Shown piece after piece: positions 22,035 to 22,056 of a DNA stretch of 22,056 nucleotides; position 1 is the stretch's first letter, and every line of letters begins with the position of its first letter. Both the position numbers and the translations under genes were made by a program. The notes under the pieces were generated by a model. That model did not search any database and had not been told where the DNA came from. It saw only the letters and a program-made list of their open reading frames with translations. Source of the DNA: Methanosarcina sp. UBA293 (lineage in GTDB: Archaea; Halobacteriota; Methanosarcinia; Methanosarcinales; Methanosarcinaceae); NCBI GenBank assembly GCA_002499445.1, contig DALS01000007.1, positions 1,126 through 23,181 of the forward strand. The letters are read 5' to 3'.

Positions 22035-22056
22035 GTTTGTTTGTTTGTTTGTTTGT
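22035..22056. repeat. GTTT tetranucleotide repeat at window edge
   Basis: More than five tandem GTTT units run to the last base, so the full length is unknown. It is a simple-sequence tract in intergenic DNA. Confidence 0.9.

Overview
The window looks like a stretch of core chromosome from a methanogenic archaeon of the genus Methanosarcina. The basis is the gene set: a single-stranded-DNA-binding RPA with two OB folds and a zinc finger, an archaeal GlmU/GlmS/GlmM cluster, a COG1223-type AAA ATPase, RNase Z, an aCPSF2-type beta-CASP nuclease, siroheme/AhbC heme genes and DapL. Other pointers are AT-rich intergenic DNA, TATA-like promoters and GGAGG/GGTGA ribosome-binding sites. I do not name a species. 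I see no rRNA, tRNA, CRISPR array, insertion sequence or phage gene.

Layout. 1-1990 (minus): an RPA operon of two adjacent genes with a terminator at the left edge. 2571-8330 (plus): a UDP-GlcNAc cluster in the order GlmU-like paralogue, glmS, glmM, glmU, ending in a hairpin terminator. 8383-9400 (minus): an exported protein with a possible SCP2-like domain, then a small orphan gene set among unusual repeats. 9915-11540 (plus): an AAA ATPase and an 86-residue orphan. 11864-12781 (minus): RNase Z. 13152-16027 (plus): cobA, hemD and ahbC, a route from uroporphyrinogen III toward siroheme and heme, ending in a hairpin terminator. 16539-19262 (plus): a universal stress protein, an aCPSF2-type RNase and a DUF2148 Cys-rich protein. 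19485-20642 (minus): dapL for lysine. 21307-21447 (plus): a 46-residue zinc-ribbon protein. 21649-21861 (minus): a small two-helix membrane protein.

How the genes work together. GlmS makes glucosamine-6-P from fructose-6-P, GlmM converts it to glucosamine-1-P, and GlmU acetylates and uridylylates it to UDP-GlcNAc, the precursor for glycoproteins and matrix polysaccharide. The first GlmU-like protein has changed signature residues and may do a different job. CobA, HemD and AhbC belong to the siroheme-dependent heme pathway. RNase Z and aCPSF2 are both metallo-beta-lactamase-fold RNases acting on RNA 3' ends.

Most unusual. Four plus-strand genes (glmU, hemD, ahbC and the DUF2148 gene) have a sequence spanning their own stop codon copied again a short distance downstream. 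The small gene near 9.2 kb lies between a 14-bp tandem array and a near-perfect 15-bp hairpin, with a shared 13-bp direct repeat on both sides. Possible alternative RNA or DNA hairpins precede the stress-protein and zinc-ribbon genes. I found no convincing new multi-gene system; the best leads are these repeat structures and the small orphan genes.
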